Positions 9,055 to 17,459 of a DNA stretch of 64,000 bases are shown one piece after another. A model generated the notes under the pieces. It saw only the letters and a list, made by a program, of their open reading frames with translations, was not told the DNA's origin and did not search any database. Position numbers and translations under genes: made by a program. Position 1 is the first letter of the stretch. The number at the start of each line of letters is the position of its first letter. This DNA comes from Segatella copri (GTDB lineage Bacteria > Bacteroidota > Bacteroidia > Bacteroidales > Bacteroidaceae), in the NCBI RefSeq assembly GCF_026015295.1, contig NZ_JAPDUW010000001.1, positions 3,671,001-3,735,000 of the forward strand. Direction: 5' to 3'.

Positions 9055-9087
9055 CGAGATATTGGCTTATTTTATACCAATATCTCG
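9055..9087 (-). terminator. Hairpin after the aminotransferase gene
   Basis: Perfect 11-bp stem CGAGATATTGG/CCAATATCTCG with an 11-base loop, between the aminotransferase stop and the exbB promoter. The following minus-strand tract TTAAAACTT is a weak U-run, so it is a probable terminator only. Confidence 0.5.
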
Positions 9088-9133
9088 CATTTTTCTTACA
9101 TTTTGACCCTTGAAAATGGTCTTTAAGCCATTT

Positions 9134-10327
9134 TTATTTCAACTTGCCCAAAGCTTCCTTGATGCGCTTGATAGCTTCAACGATGTTCTCGTCGCTTGTT
9201 GCATAGCTCATGCGGAAACAGTCTGGATCACCGAATGCGTCACCACCTACGGTGGCTACATGTGCTTCCTCGAGAAGGTACATGGCAAAGTCGGTTGAAT
9301 TGTTGATGGTCTTCTCACCATTGCTCTTGCCAAAGTAGCTGTTGCACTTAGGGAAGAGATAGAAGGCACCCTGTGGCATGTTTACCTCAAGACCTGGAAC
9401 CTCTTTAGCCAACTTTACAATCAGGTTGCGTCGGCGCTCGAAAGCTACGCGCATTTCCTCTACTGCACTCTGGTCGAGTGTGTAGGCTGCTTCTGCTGCC
9501 TTCTGGCTGACAGAACATGTACCGCTGGTATACTGTCCCTGGAGCTTGTTGCAGCCCTTGATGATCCATTCCGGACCAGCCAGGAAACCGATTCTCCATC
9601 CTGTCATGGCGTAAGCCTTAGATACACCATTGGCAATGATAACCTGCTCCTTCATGCCCGGTTCCTGAGCAATGCTGTGGTGCTTGCCGATATAATTGAT
9701 GTGTTCGTAGATTTCATCTGCCAACACAAATACTTCAGGATGCTTCTTGAGTACTTCTGCCAGTGCTGCCAACTCTTCCTTAGAGTATACGCTACCGGTA
9801 GGGTTGCTTGGAGAACAGAGAATGAGCATCTTGGTCTTCTCTGTAATGGCATTCTCCAACTGCTCTGCTGTCATCTTGAAGTCCTGGTCGAAACCGGCAT
9901 TTACAATGACCGGAGTACCTCCTGCCAATTTCACCATCTGTGGGTAGCTTACCCAATATGGTGCAGGAATGATAACCTCGTCGCCTGGATTTACGAGTGC
10001 CAATACAGCGTTGCAGACGCACTGCTTACCACCAGTACCAACGATTACTTCATTGGTAGTGTACTCCAAACCATTCTCGTTCTTTAATTTGGCTACAATT
10101 GCTTTTCGCAAGTCAGGATAACCTGGTACTGGTGAATAACGGGAATAGTTCTCGTCAATAGCCTTCTTTGCTGCCTGTTTGATATTGTCAGGAGTGTTGA
10201 AGTCTGGTTCACCTACGCTCATGTTGATTACATCAATACCTTGAGCTTTCATTTCACTACTCTTCTGTGACATCGCCAGCGTTGCTGAAGGTGCCAATCT
10301 GTTTAAACGATCAGATAATTGTGCCAT
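9134..10327 (-). CDS. Class I pyridoxal-phosphate aminotransferase (aspartate aminotransferase type)
   Basis: 397 residues. Fold-type I motifs: MSVGEPDFNTPDNIKQAAKK, the YSPVPGYPDLRKAI substrate loop, NPTG (175-178), ADEIYEHI with the pyridine-binding Asp (204), SKAYAMTGWR with PLP Lys237, and an Arg near the C-terminus (CFRMSYATS) that binds the carboxylate. This layout matches subgroup Ib aspartate (or aspartate/prephenate) aminotransferases, which make aspartate or glutamate in the cytoplasm. An open frame extends 11 codons upstream, but those codons overlap the -7 promoter element, so the ATG at 10327 is preferred. Monocistronic. Confidence 0.92.
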   Translation of the reverse strand: MAQLSDRLNRLAPSATLAMSQKSSEMKAQGIDVINMSVGEPDFNTPDNIKQAAKKAIDENYSRYSPVPGYPDLRKAIVAKLKNENGLEYTTNEVIVGTGGKQCVCNAVLALVNPGDEVIIPAPYWVSYPQMVKLAGGTPVIVNAGFDQDFKMTAEQLENAITEKTKMLILCSPSNPTGSVYSKEELAALAEVLKKHPEVFVLADEIYEHINYIGKHHSIAQEPGMKEQVIIANGVSKAYAMTGWRIGFLAGPEWIIKGCNKLQGQYTSGTCSVSQKAAEAAYTLDQSAVEEMRVAFERRRNLIVKLAKEVPGLEVNMPQGAFYLFPKCNSYFGKSNGEKTINNSTDFAMYLLEEAHVATVGGDAFGDPDCFRMSYATSDENIVEAIKRIKEALGKLK

Positions 10328-10357
10328 AATTTTATTCTTATATTTGTTTATCGTGTG

Positions 10358-10365
10358 CAAAAGTA
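10358..10365 (-). promoter_or_regulatory. -7 element for the aminotransferase gene
   Basis: TACTTTTG on the minus strand, 31 bases before the chosen ATG. It decides the start codon, since the longer frame would begin inside it. Confidence 0.65.
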
Positions 10366-10439
10366 AGCAAATTATTTCTTTTTCGGAAGAAAATTGAGCA
10401 TTATTTCATGTTTTGTATTGAAATAATAACATAATTTTA

Positions 10440-11651
10440 TTATCCGAGGTGTAAAGTATGCCCCATGCGGTCTCTCTTGGTCTTGAGATAACGCTCATTG
10501 TACTTGTTTGGTACAACTTCGATAGGTACATTTTCTACGATTTCCAAACCGTATGCTTCGAGACCTACGCGCTTTACCGGATTGTTGGTGAGCAGACGCA
10601 TTTTGTGTACACCGAGATGGCGGAGCATCTGTGCACCGCAACCATAGTCGCGCTCGTCTGGCTTGAAACCGAGATGAGTATTGGCGTCAACGGTATCATA
10701 GCCTTCTTCCTGGAGTTTGTAGGCTGCAATCTTGTTCATCAGACCGATGCCGCGTCCTTCCTGCTGCATGTAGACAACAACTCCCTTTCCTGCCTCGTCT
10801 ATCATTTGCATGGCCTTGTGGAGTTGCTGACCGCAGTCGCAACGCTTGCTGCCCAGAATGTCGCCAGTAGCGCAAGAAGAGTGAACACGGACCAGGATAG
10901 GTTCGTCTTCTTTCCATTCTCCCTTGATGAGTGCCATGTGTTCCAGACCATTGCTAGACTGGCGGAACGGAATGAGGCGGAAGTGGCCGTATTCTGTAGG
11001 CATGTCAACCTCTTCGCCCACTTCGATGAGTGATTCTTTCTTGAGTCGGTATTCTATCATGTCTTTAATAGAAATAACCTTGAGGTTCCATTCTTTTGCC
11101 ATCTTCATCAGTTCTGGCAGACGTGCCATGGTACCGTCTTCATTCATGATTTCCATAAGTGCGCCTGCTGGATAGAGGCCTGCCATTTTACAAAGATCGA
11201 TGGCTGCTTCTGTGTGTCCGCTTCTTCTTAATACTCCGTTATCTTGTGCGTAGAGCGGATTGATGTGACCCGGTCTGCCGAAAGTCTGTGGGGTAGAATT
11301 CGGGTTGGCAAGTGCTTTGATGGTTTCGGCACGGTCGTGTGCAGAAACACCGGTAGAGCAGCCTTCCAGTTTATCTACGGTTATGGTGAATGGTGTTCCC
11401 AATACAGAGGTGTTCTCTGAAACCTGATGAGGCAAGTCGAGCTCATCGCAGCGGCTCAGGGTGATAGGGGCACAGAGTACACCTCTTGCGTGTTTCAGCA
11501 TGAAGTTTACTTTTTCTGCGTCTATCTTCTCTGCGGCAATGATGAGGTCGCCTTCGTTTTCGCGGTCTTCGTCATCAACAACAATGACGAACTTTCCTTC
11601 CTTGAAGTCTTTTACTGCATCTTCGATGCTATTTAATTTGATTTCTGACAT
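10440..11651 (-). CDS. ribBA: Bifunctional 3,4-dihydroxy-2-butanone-4-phosphate synthase / GTP cyclohydrolase II
   Basis: 403 residues, two riboflavin-pathway enzymes in one chain. The N-terminal RibB domain (~1-200) has [16 protein letters not shown] (metal-binding acidic loop) and GRPGHINPL / [11 protein letters not shown]. The C-terminal RibA domain (~205-403) has the zinc cysteines in [17 protein letters not shown], the GTP loop [11 protein letters not shown] and LTNNPVKR. RibB makes the four-carbon unit from ribulose 5-phosphate and RibA opens GTP. The gene starts 28 bases after the LptF/LptG-family gene and is probably cotranscribed with it. A TATATAATAAGGT motif lies just before the ATG. 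No FMN riboswitch is apparent in the 28-base gap. Confidence 0.97.
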   Translation of the reverse strand: MSEIKLNSIEDAVKDFKEGKFVIVVDDEDRENEGDLIIAAEKIDAEKVNFMLKHARGVLCAPITLSRCDELDLPHQVSENTSVLGTPFTITVDKLEGCSTGVSAHDRAETIKALANPNSTPQTFGRPGHINPLYAQDNGVLRRSGHTEAAIDLCKMAGLYPAGALMEIMNEDGTMARLPELMKMAKEWNLKVISIKDMIEYRLKKESLIEVGEEVDMPTEYGHFRLIPFRQSSNGLEHMALIKGEWKEDEPILVRVHSSCATGDILGSKRCDCGQQLHKAMQMIDEAGKGVVVYMQQEGRGIGLMNKIAAYKLQEEGYDTVDANTHLGFKPDERDYGCGAQMLRHLGVHKMRLLTNNPVKRVGLEAYGLEIVENVPIEVVPNKYNERYLKTKRDRMGHTLHLG

Positions 11652-11679
11652 GTTTGATACCTTATTATATAGTTACATT

Positions 11680-13578
11680 TTACTTTTTCTGTTCTCTAAT
11701 CCGTTGGATGATGTCCGTATTGGTCTGACTGATGACCTTGAGGTCACGGAACAAGCGCAGTCGGAATCGCCACATTCTCAAATATAGCAGTGTGCCCACA
11801 GGGAAAATGATGGCTGCAATGATGTTGAGCCATTTCCGCTCGAATGGGCGTGTATGTGCCTTGACAGAAAGAACCGGATATTGGTTCATGTCGTGCAGGA
11901 TATACTTGTTGGCGGTGTTGGTCAAATCTTCTATTACCTCTTCCAATTCTGCATTGATTCTTTCTATCTCATGATCAGGCTCGTATTTGAAGAATACATT
12001 GATGACGTTTGGAAGATGAACCAGTTTGTGCTCCTTATTATATAAGGTGATGTCTTGGTTGATTCTTTCCAGTTTCTCTGCATCCGCCTGATAGTCCGGG
12101 TCGGTGATGATGACTTCCTTGCCGAAGTAATGGCGTTTCTGTCGTAAACCGAGCAGTTTCATGAAGAACTCTTTGTAAACATCCATATTGAATACGGAAG
12201 AGTCATTGGTTGCCTTGTAGGTTACGAAGATAGCCAAAGGCGTCAATACTGCCGGTGCAAGACCTTTACCGAACCAGATGGCCCACATTCCGCTTCTTGA
12301 CATTCTGTATCCTGTATTGTCGAGGATAAAGAAGACGATGAACACAAGTACGGAGATGACGACAGGGAAACCCAGTCCTCCTTTTCGGATGATGGCTCCT
12401 AATGGCGCTCCGATAAAGAAGAATATGAGACACGAAAGGGCTAGAGTGAACTTGTTGATAGCCTCAATCTTGTGCTGTCTTATCATGTAGTCTGCATCGC
12501 TCGTTGACATCGATTTGAAATCAAGGTCAGAAAGCTCCTGTTGTACGGTAGACTGTGCCTGGTTTACCGCCATGAGCTTCTTGTCCTGTGGCAACTTATT
12601 ATATAAGGTGTCGAAATTGAGTTTTTCGCCCTTCTTGATTTCTTTGAGAGAGTCCTTCTTGTTGATGCGCTGTGCACCTCCATAGAATCTCACGTTGGCT
12701 TCGTTCAGGTAGATTCTTCCGATTGAATCATATAATTGGTTGAGCGAATCGATGTCGTGGTTGATTTTCTCCAGACTTTTACCCTTCGCATTTCCTGAAA
12801 GCGAAGCTGCATCGGTCATACTGAAGTCTCCATCAAAGTCGAGAATGATTTTTTTTGAAACGAAAGTCTCTCGTCTGTATGGTACGGCAGCAGTATTGGC
12901 AAGTGCACTGCTTTGCATGTTCTCAAACCATTCTCCACTGTATAGGCTCAGAACAAGATGCTTCTTCTCCGCAGTACTCTGGAGCATGCCAGAGTCTGCC
13001 AATATGATGGCGGCATCTTCATAGCTGTCGGTCATGCGGTAAATCATGATGCCGTAAAGTTTTCCGGTTTTCAAATCCTTCTTCTGCACATAAAGGTTGC
13101 AGTTTGGAATACCATCATAGAAGATTCCTTCCGGAATTTCCAGTTCCGGGCTTTTCTGTTTCATGGAAATCAGAAGTTGTGCCAGTTTCATGTTCGACTT
13201 AGGTCCCACATTGTTCTGGAAATAGAATGAGCCAAACATGATGATGACGGTGATGACGATAAGTGAGCGGAAAGCTTGCATCAGTGAAATGCCGGCAGCC
13301 TTGATGGCTGTAAGTTCCGAACTCTCGCCGAGATTACCGAACGTCATGAGTGAAGACAGGAGAATAGCCAAAGGCAGGGCCTGTGGTACGAGCATCAGAC
13401 CCATGTACCAGAAAAATTGAGCCATCACGTCCATCGTGAGTCCCTTACCGATGAGATCATCAATATATCTCCATAAGAACTGCATCATCAGCACAAACTG
13501 GCAGATGAAGAAAGTTCCCATGAAAAGGAGACCAAACTGCTTGGCAATAAATATGTCTAATTTCTTAATTCTAAGCAT
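11680..13578 (-). CDS. LptF/LptG (YjgP/YjgQ) family lipopolysaccharide-export permease
   Basis: 632 residues. N-terminal block of three membrane helices (~13-35, ~52-76, ~104-122), a large beta-rich periplasmic domain with a long charged insertion, then three more helices (LALSCLIFFFIGAPLGAIIR, FPVVISVLVFIVFFILDNTG and LAPAVLTPLAIFVTY). A ~150-residue C-terminal extension ends in another hydrophobic segment (NIIAAIIFPVGTLLYLRMW). LptF/LptG form the inner-membrane channel that hands LPS to the Lpt bridge, powered by LptB. The extra tail and long periplasmic insertion are usual for Bacteroidota single-gene versions and exceed the ~360 residues of proteobacterial LptF. It is first in the unit with ribBA. 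Confidence 0.9.
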   Translation of the reverse strand: MLRIKKLDIFIAKQFGLLFMGTFFICQFVLMMQFLWRYIDDLIGKGLTMDVMAQFFWYMGLMLVPQALPLAILLSSLMTFGNLGESSELTAIKAAGISLMQAFRSLIVITVIIMFGSFYFQNNVGPKSNMKLAQLLISMKQKSPELEIPEGIFYDGIPNCNLYVQKKDLKTGKLYGIMIYRMTDSYEDAAIILADSGMLQSTAEKKHLVLSLYSGEWFENMQSSALANTAAVPYRRETFVSKKIILDFDGDFSMTDAASLSGNAKGKSLEKINHDIDSLNQLYDSIGRIYLNEANVRFYGGAQRINKKDSLKEIKKGEKLNFDTLYNKLPQDKKLMAVNQAQSTVQQELSDLDFKSMSTSDADYMIRQHKIEAINKFTLALSCLIFFFIGAPLGAIIRKGGLGFPVVISVLVFIVFFILDNTGYRMSRSGMWAIWFGKGLAPAVLTPLAIFVTYKATNDSSVFNMDVYKEFFMKLLGLRQKRHYFGKEVIITDPDYQADAEKLERINQDITLYNKEHKLVHLPNVINVFFKYEPDHEIERINAELEEVIEDLTNTANKYILHDMNQYPVLSVKAHTRPFERKWLNIIAAIIFPVGTLLYLRMWRFRLRLFRDLKVISQTNTDIIQRIREQKK

Positions 13579-13644
13579 TTCAATATTCTGTTGTTTCAGA
13601 CCTTTTCTTTATTTAAAATAATAGCAGGTCTGTTATTCAGCGTG

Positions 13645-13652
13645 CAAAGGTA
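13645..13652 (-). promoter_or_regulatory. -7 element for the LptF/G-ribBA unit
   Basis: TACCTTTG on the minus strand, ~70 bases before the permease start. No -33 TTG at the standard distance. Confidence 0.55.
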
Positions 13653-13776
13653 ATATAAAAAAATAAGAAAACCTTTATTTTTCGTTTTTTTTATATATAT
13701 AATTAGGTGAAAGTGGGGCAGGAATGTGAGAAAAATGAGAAAATAAAACTTTTTTTGAAAATTTCTGCCGAAAAAT

Positions 13777-13807
13777 TTGTTCAATTCAAATAAATGTATT
13801 ACCTTTG
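13777..13807 (+). promoter_or_regulatory. Promoter of the tRNA-Met gene
   Basis: -33 TTG (13777-13779) and -7 TACCTTTG (13800-13807) with a 20-bp gap, 31 bases before the tRNA. Confidence 0.8.
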
Positions 13808-13838
13808 CACCCGCAAATGAGAAATCAATTGCTTGGAT

Positions 13839-13912
13839 GGCGGGATAGCTCAGCTGGTTAGAGCGTCGGATTCATAATCCGGAGGTCGAGGGATCGTGGC
13901 CCCCTCCCGCTA
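13839..13912 (+). tRNA. tRNA-Met (CAT anticodon)
   Basis: 74 bases fold as a cloverleaf: acceptor GGCGGGA/TCCCGCT (G1-U72 wobble), D stem GCTC/GAGC, anticodon stem TCGGA/TCCGG with loop TTCATAA. The anticodon stem lacks the three stacked G-C pairs of initiator tRNA, so it is an elongator Met (or lysidine-type Ile). No CCA is encoded (TACAA follows). The T arm is odd: loop ATCGTGG instead of TTCRANN and an A-C mismatch in the stem. Confidence 0.93.
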
Positions 13913-13922
13913 CAAGATGAGA

Positions 13923-13952
13923 GACATCAACTTTTTAGTTGATGTCTTTTTT
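13923..13952 (+). terminator. Terminator of the tRNA-Met gene
   Basis: 10-bp stem GACATCAACT/AGTTGATGTC (13923-13932, 13937-13946), TTTT loop, then six T. Confidence 0.93.
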
Positions 13953-14173
13953 ATGCTCTAAACTTTTCCACACTTATTCACTTCTCATAGATAAGTTATC
14001 CACATATGTGTTGATAACTATGTTATTCCGTTGGTTATCAGATGTTTTTCCTGTTGGTAACTGGTGTGGAAAAGATAAATATGAAAGATTTTCCGATGTT
14101 TTTTCTTGGTGTTCTCAGAATAAAATATTTGTAAAAAACTGACCAATGGGGCTAAAATACAAAAAAAAAGTTG
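13953..14173. other. DnaA-box cluster, candidate chromosomal replication origin
   Basis: No gene is supported here. Within 110 bases there are four DnaA-box-type 9-mers: TTTTCCACA (13964-13972), perfect TTATCCACA (13996-14004), TGTTGATAA (14009-14017, reverse of TTATCAACA) and TGTGGAAAA (14065-14073, reverse of TTTTCCACA). A very AT-rich stretch follows (14100-14173). Genes to the left run mainly leftward and genes to the right mainly rightward, including the rRNA operon, as expected of a bidirectional origin. Two further perfect boxes lie at 16149-16157 and 16171-16179 inside the next gene. The alternative is a DnaA-titration or DnaA-regulated promoter region. Confidence 0.5.
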
Positions 14174-14181
14174 TATATTTG
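14174..14181 (+). promoter_or_regulatory. -7 element for the hybrid sensor gene
   Basis: TATATTTG, ~73 bases before the ATG; no good -33 TTG is present. Confidence 0.55.
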
Positions 14182-14254
14182 CAGCGGTAAAGTTTTATTT
14201 TTAGGCATTTGTTGACTGCCTCTTCTTTATAAACATAGAAATTGTATAAGCTGT

Positions 14255-17062
14255 ATGAAACGAAAATTACACCTTATTATATATGTAGCTATCATCGTGT
14301 TGCTGACCGGTTGTGCTCAGCAGCCTAGGAAGTATGTCATTGGCGTATCCCAGTGTTCGGAAGATACCTGGCGCGATAAACTGAATGATGAACTGAAGAT
14401 GGGCGAGTATCTCAACGATTCGCTTATCGTGAAACTGGCTTCTTCCAACGATGATAATATGTTGCAGAATAAGCAAGTTAACCAGTTTATCGATGAGGGT
14501 GTAGATTTGCTTATCGTATCTCCTAATCAGCTGAGTGCTATATCCAAGGCTGTAGAGCGTGCTTACGATAAAGGTATTCCTGTGATTCTCTATGACAGGA
14601 AGACCAATTCTGACAAGTATACGGCATTTATCGGCTGCGATAACTATACGATAGGTAAATCGATGGGAACTTTTATCGCCCAGCAGCTTCAGGGAAAGGG
14701 CCGCATCGTTGAAATCAGAGGCTTAGAGGGCTCTTCGCCTGCTTTGGAGCGTCATCGTGGTTTTATGGATGCTATCAAGCCTTATCCTGGGTTACAGGTT
14801 GTAGCCTCGGAGGGAGGAAACTGGAAAGAAGAGGGTGGAATCCAGGCGATGAAACGCATATTGAAACAGACACAGGACTTTGATTATGTCTTTGCCCATA
14901 ATGACTGTCTTGCCTGGGGAGCTTATGTGGCTGCCCGCCAGATGAGGGTAAAGCGTAACTATAAGTATACCGGAGTAGACGGCATGGCTACCGAAGGTGG
15001 TGGTTTGGAACTTGTGCGCGATGGTATTTTCGAAGCCTCTTATCTTTATCCTACCAAGGGTGACGAGGTCATAGCGCTTGCCATGAAGATATTGAAGCAT
15101 CAGCCTTATGAACGCGACAATTATCTGAGCACTTCTATCATAACCCAGGCAAATGCTGCCCTTACATTGATGGAGGCTAGAGATGCCGAGCGTCAGACGC
15201 ACAATCTGAAGACTTTGCATAAGCAGGTAAATCAGTATCTGTCTGATTATAACTCACAGAAAGTCATGCTCATAGGTCTGTGTCTGTTCCTCTTTGTTTG
15301 CCTCGCAGCTGCTGCTTTGATCTTCAGAGGTTATCTGATAAAGGTGAAACTGAACGAAACATTGGCTAAGACAAATGGCGAACTGAAGCGACTGAATGTA
15401 GAATTGGGTGAAAAGAATGGAGAATTGAAACGATTGAATGAGGAGGTCTTGGAACTCACTCATTCCCGTCTGGTATTCTTTACCAATATCAGCCATGAAC
15501 TTCGCACGCCTTTAACCCTGATAGCCGACCCGGTAGAGATGCTGCTTGAAGATTCCGGCATCAAGGGCAAGAGCCGCGAACTCTTGAAGATGGTGCAGCG
15601 TAACGCCCTTGCTCTCCAACAGTTGGTAAGTAACATTCTTGATTTCCGTAAGATTCAGAATGGCAAGATGGAACTGAAACTCTATCGCTTCGACATTGTG
15701 AAGACCTTGACGACGTGGGTGGGCGACTTCCAGCTTACTGCCGAGCGCAAGCAGATCAGACTGCATCTGGATGTTGATGACTTGAAAGGGAGCCATGAAA
15801 TGATTGCCGATCAGGAGAAGATTTCCCGTATCGTGTTCAATCTGTTGAGCAATGCCTTGAAATATACGCCTGCTGGTGGAGAAATCTTTGTTTCGCTGAA
15901 AGATGAAGGTGCCAATCTCCGTCTTGACGTGAGAGATACGGGCAAGGGTATCTCGCAGGATGAGGCTGATAAGATCTTTGAACGCTTCTTCCAGGCCAAG
16001 GGGGCTGCCAGCGGTACGGGTATTGGTCTGGCTCTGGTGAAATCTTTTGTAGAGTTGCATCATGGTGAGGCTAGGGTAGAAAGTGAACCGGGAAAGGGCT
16101 CTGAATTTATCGTTGTCATTCCTCGTGAGCAGGAGTGTGATTCACAAGTTATCCACAATGATGTGGATGTTGTGGATAACTCTGTAAATGCCTCTGCGTC
16201 AGATGGTAAGAATGTGGTAGATGAATCTGTTTTGCAATATATTGATGATGGAGACAGAAGTCGTGGAAAAGTTCAGCAGTTGGTAAGCGAGAATACCAAT
16301 CGTCCTACTGTTCTGGTTATTGATGATAATACCGATATCCGTCAGTATGAGCGTACTCTTTTGCAGGATGTGTATATTGTTCTTGAGGCCGCCGATGGTA
16401 AAGAGGGTCTGGCTGTCGCCTTGAAAGAGGTGCCTGACCTGGTGATTTGCGATGTGATGATGCCTGTTATGGACGGATTGGAGTTTACTAAACAGTTGAA
16501 GACGAATACGGCTACCTCTCATATCCCTGTTATTATGCTTACGGCGAAGAACCTGGAGGAGCATCGCGCAGAGGGTTATGAGCATGGAGCAGATTCCTAT
16601 ATTACCAAACCATTCCACAGCAAGGTGCTTCTCGCCCGTATCGAGAATCTCTTGCGACAGCGTCAGCTCCTGAAACATCTTTATCAGGGGGCTCAAGAGG
16701 CTGAGAAGGAGATTTCTGAGTCTCATCTGGAAAATCGTGACAAGCAGTTCCTCAAGCAGCTTCAAGCCATTATCCAGAAGAATCTTTCTGATAGTGAGTT
16801 TGGAGTTGAGGATATGGGACAGCAGATTGGCTTAAGCCGTGTGCAGCTCTATCGCAAGGTGAAGGCGATGACAGGCTCTTCTGTTGTTGACTTACTCCGT
16901 AAGGCTCGCCTTGCCAAAGCTAGGCGTTTGCTCGAAACCCGGAGCATGAGTGTCTCTGAAGTAGCCTATGAAGTGGGCTTCTCAGCGCCGTCTTACTTCA
17001 CAAAATGTTTCAAGGAAGAGTATGGAATGTTACCTGGTGATGTAGGTAATGTGATGAAATAG
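14255..17062 (+). CDS. Hybrid two-component system regulator with periplasmic sugar-binding sensor (fructose HTCS type)
   Basis: 935 residues, a whole phosphorelay in one chain. Lipobox-like N-terminus (LLTGC, Cys20). Periplasmic LacI-type sugar-binding domain ~27-310 (KYVIGVSQCSEDTW, GIPVILYDRKTNSDKYTAFI). Membrane helix ~337-359 and coiled linker ~365-400. Histidine kinase ~403-625 with phospho-His414 in NISHELRTPL and ATP motifs NLLSNALKYTP, DTGKGIS and GTGIGLAL. Receiver ~685-800 with phospho-Asp733 and Lys785. AraC-type HTH ~833-930 (LSRVQLYRKVKAMTG). The Bacteroides thetaiotaomicron protein BT1754 has this build and binds fructose directly; the nearby GH32, SusCD, MFS and fructokinase genes support the same ligand. 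The kinase-receiver linker contains two perfect DnaA boxes. It probably activates the five operators described below. Confidence 0.93.
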   Translation: MKRKLHLIIYVAIIVLLTGCAQQPRKYVIGVSQCSEDTWRDKLNDELKMGEYLNDSLIVKLASSNDDNMLQNKQVNQFIDEGVDLLIVSPNQLSAISKAVERAYDKGIPVILYDRKTNSDKYTAFIGCDNYTIGKSMGTFIAQQLQGKGRIVEIRGLEGSSPALERHRGFMDAIKPYPGLQVVASEGGNWKEEGGIQAMKRILKQTQDFDYVFAHNDCLAWGAYVAARQMRVKRNYKYTGVDGMATEGGGLELVRDGIFEASYLYPTKGDEVIALAMKILKHQPYERDNYLSTSIITQANAALTLMEARDAERQTHNLKTLHKQVNQYLSDYNSQKVMLIGLCLFLFVCLAAAALIFRGYLIKVKLNETLAKTNGELKRLNVELGEKNGELKRLNEEVLELTHSRLVFFTNISHELRTPLTLIADPVEMLLEDSGIKGKSRELLKMVQRNALALQQLVSNILDFRKIQNGKMELKLYRFDIVKTLTTWVGDFQLTAERKQIRLHLDVDDLKGSHEMIADQEKISRIVFNLLSNALKYTPAGGEIFVSLKDEGANLRLDVRDTGKGISQDEADKIFERFFQAKGAASGTGIGLALVKSFVELHHGEARVESEPGKGSEFIVVIPREQECDSQVIHNDVDVVDNSVNASASDGKNVVDESVLQYIDDGDRSRGKVQQLVSENTNRPTVLVIDDNTDIRQYERTLLQDVYIVLEAADGKEGLAVALKEVPDLVICDVMMPVMDGLEFTKQLKTNTATSHIPVIMLTAKNLEEHRAEGYEHGADSYITKPFHSKVLLARIENLLRQRQLLKHLYQGAQEAEKEISESHLENRDKQFLKQLQAIIQKNLSDSEFGVEDMGQQIGLSRVQLYRKVKAMTGSSVVDLLRKARLAKARRLLETRSMSVSEVAYEVGFSAPSYFTKCFKEEYGMLPGDVGNVMK

Positions 17063-17110
17063 AGAGAAATACGCTATACCTGAAGTGTAAAATCTGTGAA
17101 TATATGGATA

Positions 17111-17209
17111 AAAATCGTTCATTTCCTAGCATAAAAGGTACATTGTATCATTTTTATCACTATTTGAACGATAATTGTACCTGGGGTTCGCTGAAACTTA
17201 CTATCTTTG
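17111..17209 (+). promoter_or_regulatory. Fructan-type operator and promoter in front of a non-coding transcript
   Basis: Half-sites CGTTCAT (17116-17122) and TTGAACG (17164-17170) precede -7 TATCTTTG (17202-17209). The right half-site centre is 35 bp before the -7 element, exactly as at the susC and MFS promoters. The two halves are 48 bp apart, against 26-27 at three other sites. A nested repeat GGTACATTG.../...AATTGTACC also spans it. No gene follows in this direction. Confidence 0.65.
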
Positions 17210-17212
17210 CAC

Positions 17213-17405
17213 CAGAATTTAGAAGTTTTAAATTGTTTCATGCAGAAATGGTTGCATTTTCATAAGGTTTAGGTTTTTAGGTTATAGGATTGAGTATTCA
17301 TTAAGGTAAGTAGTTTTCTTTAAGGTAAAAAGTTTTGTTTTGGGAAATAACTAGTAATGAGAGAAAGCAGCTGTATAGACGGGATGTCTGACAGCTGCTT
17401 TTCGC
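17213..17405 (+). ncRNA. Candidate small RNA controlled by the fructan operator
   Basis: The region from the predicted start (~17213) to a strong hairpin (stem AAAGCAGCTGT 17364-17374 with ACAGCTGCTTT 17391-17401, inner AGAC/GTCT pairs, then TTTTCG) has no credible reading frame. The longest after the promoter is a 31-codon frame that runs through the hairpin. It contains two similar stretches (TTAAGGTAAGTAGTTTT and TTAAGGTAAAAAGTTTT, ~17300-17340). Promoter, operator and terminator without an ORF point to a ~190-nt regulatory RNA of the fructan regulon. It could instead be a leftover promoter of a lost gene. Confidence 0.45.
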
Positions 17406-17459
17406 GTATTATGGTTTGTTTCTTTTTAAGCGGGCATACTATAGCTTTTTAAAGGGGAC

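Noticed and set aside
13939..14142. 67-residue reading frame over the DnaA-box region
   Set aside because: No ribosome-binding site or promoter, odd composition, and it starts inside the tRNA terminator.
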